Assembly (NCBI GenBank): GCA_003696605.1 | Contig: RFGV01000100.1 | Coordinates: forward strand, 1 to 41,161 | Origin: Chloroflexota bacterium | Lineage (GTDB): Bacteria; Chloroflexota; Anaerolineae; Promineifilales; Promineifilaceae | Length of the DNA: 41,161 bases | Reading direction: 5' to 3' | Shown here: positions 40,125 through 41,161 of the stretch, piece after piece | How the letters are laid out: each line of letters starts with the position of its first letter | How positions within the stretch are numbered: position 1 is the stretch's first letter | Translations under genes and position numbers: made by a program | The notes under the pieces: model-generated | The model's database searches: none | What the model was told of the DNA's origin: nothing | What the model saw: the letters and a program-made list of their open reading frames with translations, nothing else

Positions 40125-40148
40125 GCAAAACGAGGAGGTAAGCAAGAG

Positions 40149-40538
40149 ATGAATTTTTTACTGGAGTTGCATGGGAGTATTCGCTGGTGGTTGCTTTTGA
40201 TAGCAGTGGTGGCACTGGTGCGGTATGGTCTGGGATGGCAGGGAAAACGGCCGTTTCAGTCTCTGGATCGCACGCTCATGACCGCCTTTACCGGTTTGCT
40301 GGATTTGAATTTGCTGCTCGGATTAATCCTGATTATTTTTGGTGGGGGGCTCAATAACGCCCGAATTATTCACGCGCTGACAATGCTGGTGGCCATTATT
40401 GTGGCACATGCCACGGCTTCCTGGCGCAAGTCTGGCACAGATACCGTTAAATTCCGCAATAACCTGATTGTGGTGATCGTAGTGATGGTAATTGTATTTA
40501 TTGGGGTGATTAATTTGCGGGGGGGCTGGTTGTTCTAA
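40149..40538 (+). CDS. Four-helix membrane protein, 129 aa
   Basis: Hydrophobic segments at about 12-27, 43-64, 72-90 and 104-122, giving four probable membrane helices. His8 (first segment), His75 and His86 are spaced like heme ligands in some small cytochrome-like membrane proteins, but no family is firmly recognised and this is only a suggestion. ATG 40149 has GAGGAGG about 9 nt upstream. It is flanked by a strong terminator upstream and a bidirectional terminator downstream, so it is probably a single-gene unit. Function unknown. Confidence 0.82.
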   Translation: MNFLLELHGSIRWWLLLIAVVALVRYGLGWQGKRPFQSLDRTLMTAFTGLLDLNLLLGLILIIFGGGLNNARIIHALTMLVAIIVAHATASWRKSGTDTVKFRNNLIVVIVVMVIVFIGVINLRGGWLF

Positions 40539-40560
40539 CGACATTTGCCTGGTGTGATAT

Positions 40561-40607
40561 AAAAAACGGCCGTTTCTCTCCCATGCGCGGGCAGAAACGG
40601 CCGTTTT
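40561..40607. terminator. Bidirectional terminator built from two AACGGCCGTT copies
   Basis: AAAACGGCCGTTTCT (40563-40577) and AGAAACGGCCGTTTT (40593-40607) form a perfect 15-bp stem with a 15-nt loop. A six-base A run at 40561-40566 gives a T-run on the minus strand, which suits the M32 gene at 40748; the plus-strand gene ends 22 nt upstream. Confidence 0.75.
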
Positions 40608-40747
40608 GCATCATACACAGTATCCCCTGGCTGGTTGGCTGACAAATCTCACAATTCACCGCCGATCGTCAAAATCTTTTAACTTTCTCTCCTCTGCGCT
40701 CTCGGCGTTTTTTGCAGTTAGACAGGTTTTGTCAGTCACTCAGCCCC

Positions 40748-41161
40748 TTAGAGATGGTACAACTCGCCAAACTTCGCTTTGGCATACCGGATAAACGGCT
40801 CATGGCTCAGTGGCTTGCCCGTGGCCCGCTCCACCAGTTCGCGCGGCGGATACTTACGGCCGTGCTTGTGGATGTTCTCCCGCAGCCACGCCACCAGCGA
40901 GTCTGTTTTGCCCTGATTCATTTCTTCCACAATGGCGGGGTTTTGCGAAACGGCCGTTTCATAAAACTGCGCCGCATACAAATTCCCCAACGCATAAGTC
41001 GGAAAATACCCAAAACCAGGCCGCGACCAATGCACATCTTGCAAACACCCCTGGCTATCCGTCGGCGGCACAACTCCCAGCAACTCCTTCATCTTGTCAT
41101 TCCACGCCACCGGCAAATCCGCCACCGCCAAATCCCCATTCAACATCGCCTGTTCCAGCTC
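40748..41161 (-). CDS. Carboxypeptidase Taq (M32 metallopeptidase), C-terminal part
   Basis: The frame is open to the window edge and continues upstream of the first Met (the codons before it give 'ELEQA'), so this is the last 137 residues of a protein of usually about 500. 'QDVHWSRPGFGYFPTYALGNLYAAQF' contains the conserved M32 section 'DVHWs.g.fGYFPtY.lGn', and 'ERATGKPLSHEPFIRYAKAKFGELYHL' is the family C-terminus. M32 enzymes are cytoplasmic zinc carboxypeptidases that trim peptides; the HExxH zinc motif lies outside the window. It is transcribed towards the terminator at 40561. Confidence 0.95.
   Translation of the reverse strand, partial: ELEQAMLNGDLAVADLPVAWNDKMKELLGVVPPTDSQGCLQDVHWSRPGFGYFPTYALGNLYAAQFYETAVSQNPAIVEEMNQGKTDSLVAWLRENIHKHGRKYPPRELVERATGKPLSHEPFIRYAKAKFGELYHL

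Noticed and set aside
40620-40747. A small gene or RNA between the terminator and the M32 gene
   Set aside because: Only a short frame without a ribosome binding site or motif is present, and no clear RNA structure is seen.

Overview
The window comes from a bacterium that looks like a member of the Chloroflexota, probably an Anaerolineae-like filamentous lineage. This is inferred from the general protein style, the Pro/Thr-rich secreted proteins, a secreted glycosidase ending in a 'LFLPMLVR' tail and moderate GC; there is no rRNA to confirm it. No insertion sequence, phage gene or CRISPR array is visible. The palindrome AACGGCCGTT is strikingly repetitive: by eye its 8-base core ACGGCCGT occurs about 70 times in 41 kb, in all reading frames and between genes.

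Layout. (1) 1-2090, minus: a membrane protein cut by the window edge, with a degenerate PP2C-like N-terminus, one membrane helix and a propeller-like C-terminus. (2) 2169-4038, plus: an alpha/beta hydrolase, a 3-hydroxyacyl-CoA-dehydrogenase-like protein lacking its catalytic His, and a small zinc-binding protein. (3) 4091-8062: a SelW-like selenoprotein with an in-frame UGA (minus), then on the plus strand tRNA-Ala(CGC), a T-box leader that contains a complete tRNA-Ala(GGC), a second alpha/beta hydrolase and leuS. (4) 8156-13792: an RNase II/R-type exonuclease, then a minus-strand series of PIG-L deacetylase, VOC protein, FMN reductase, pirin and DoxX. DoxX is divergent from a TetR regulator across two palindromic operators. 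(5) 14562-25060: secreted glycosidase, orphan histidine kinase (minus), GNAT acetyltransferase, secDF, a Thr/Pro-rich lipoprotein, a CAP-domain protein and a zinc alcohol dehydrogenase. (6) 25129-29761, minus: a TerY-P-like signalling module of vWA protein, zinc-ribbon protein kinase and PP2C phosphatase, together with an isochorismatase/nicotinamidase-type hydrolase and a small membrane protein. Its two main promoters have the same architecture, a 17-bp palindrome placed between the -35 and -10 boxes. (7) 29898-36724: a SixA-type phosphatase, then a two-gene minus-strand unit made of an ATPase fused to an OmpR-type DNA-binding domain and a 1671-residue protein with an extracellular propeller, one membrane helix and an intracellular ATPase. 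(8) 37206-40538: two tandem CNNM/CorC-type membrane proteins and a four-helix membrane protein. (9) 40748-41161, minus: the C-terminal end of an M32 carboxypeptidase.

The most notable points are the tRNA nested in a T-box riboswitch, the selenoprotein that a standard annotation would truncate, the co-regulated vWA/kinase/phosphatase/nicotinamidase module, the paired membrane-ATPase and ATPase-transcription-factor unit, and the highly iterated palindrome, which often coincides with a local switch of G/C strand bias. All functional statements rest on motif recognition by eye; no database search was run.
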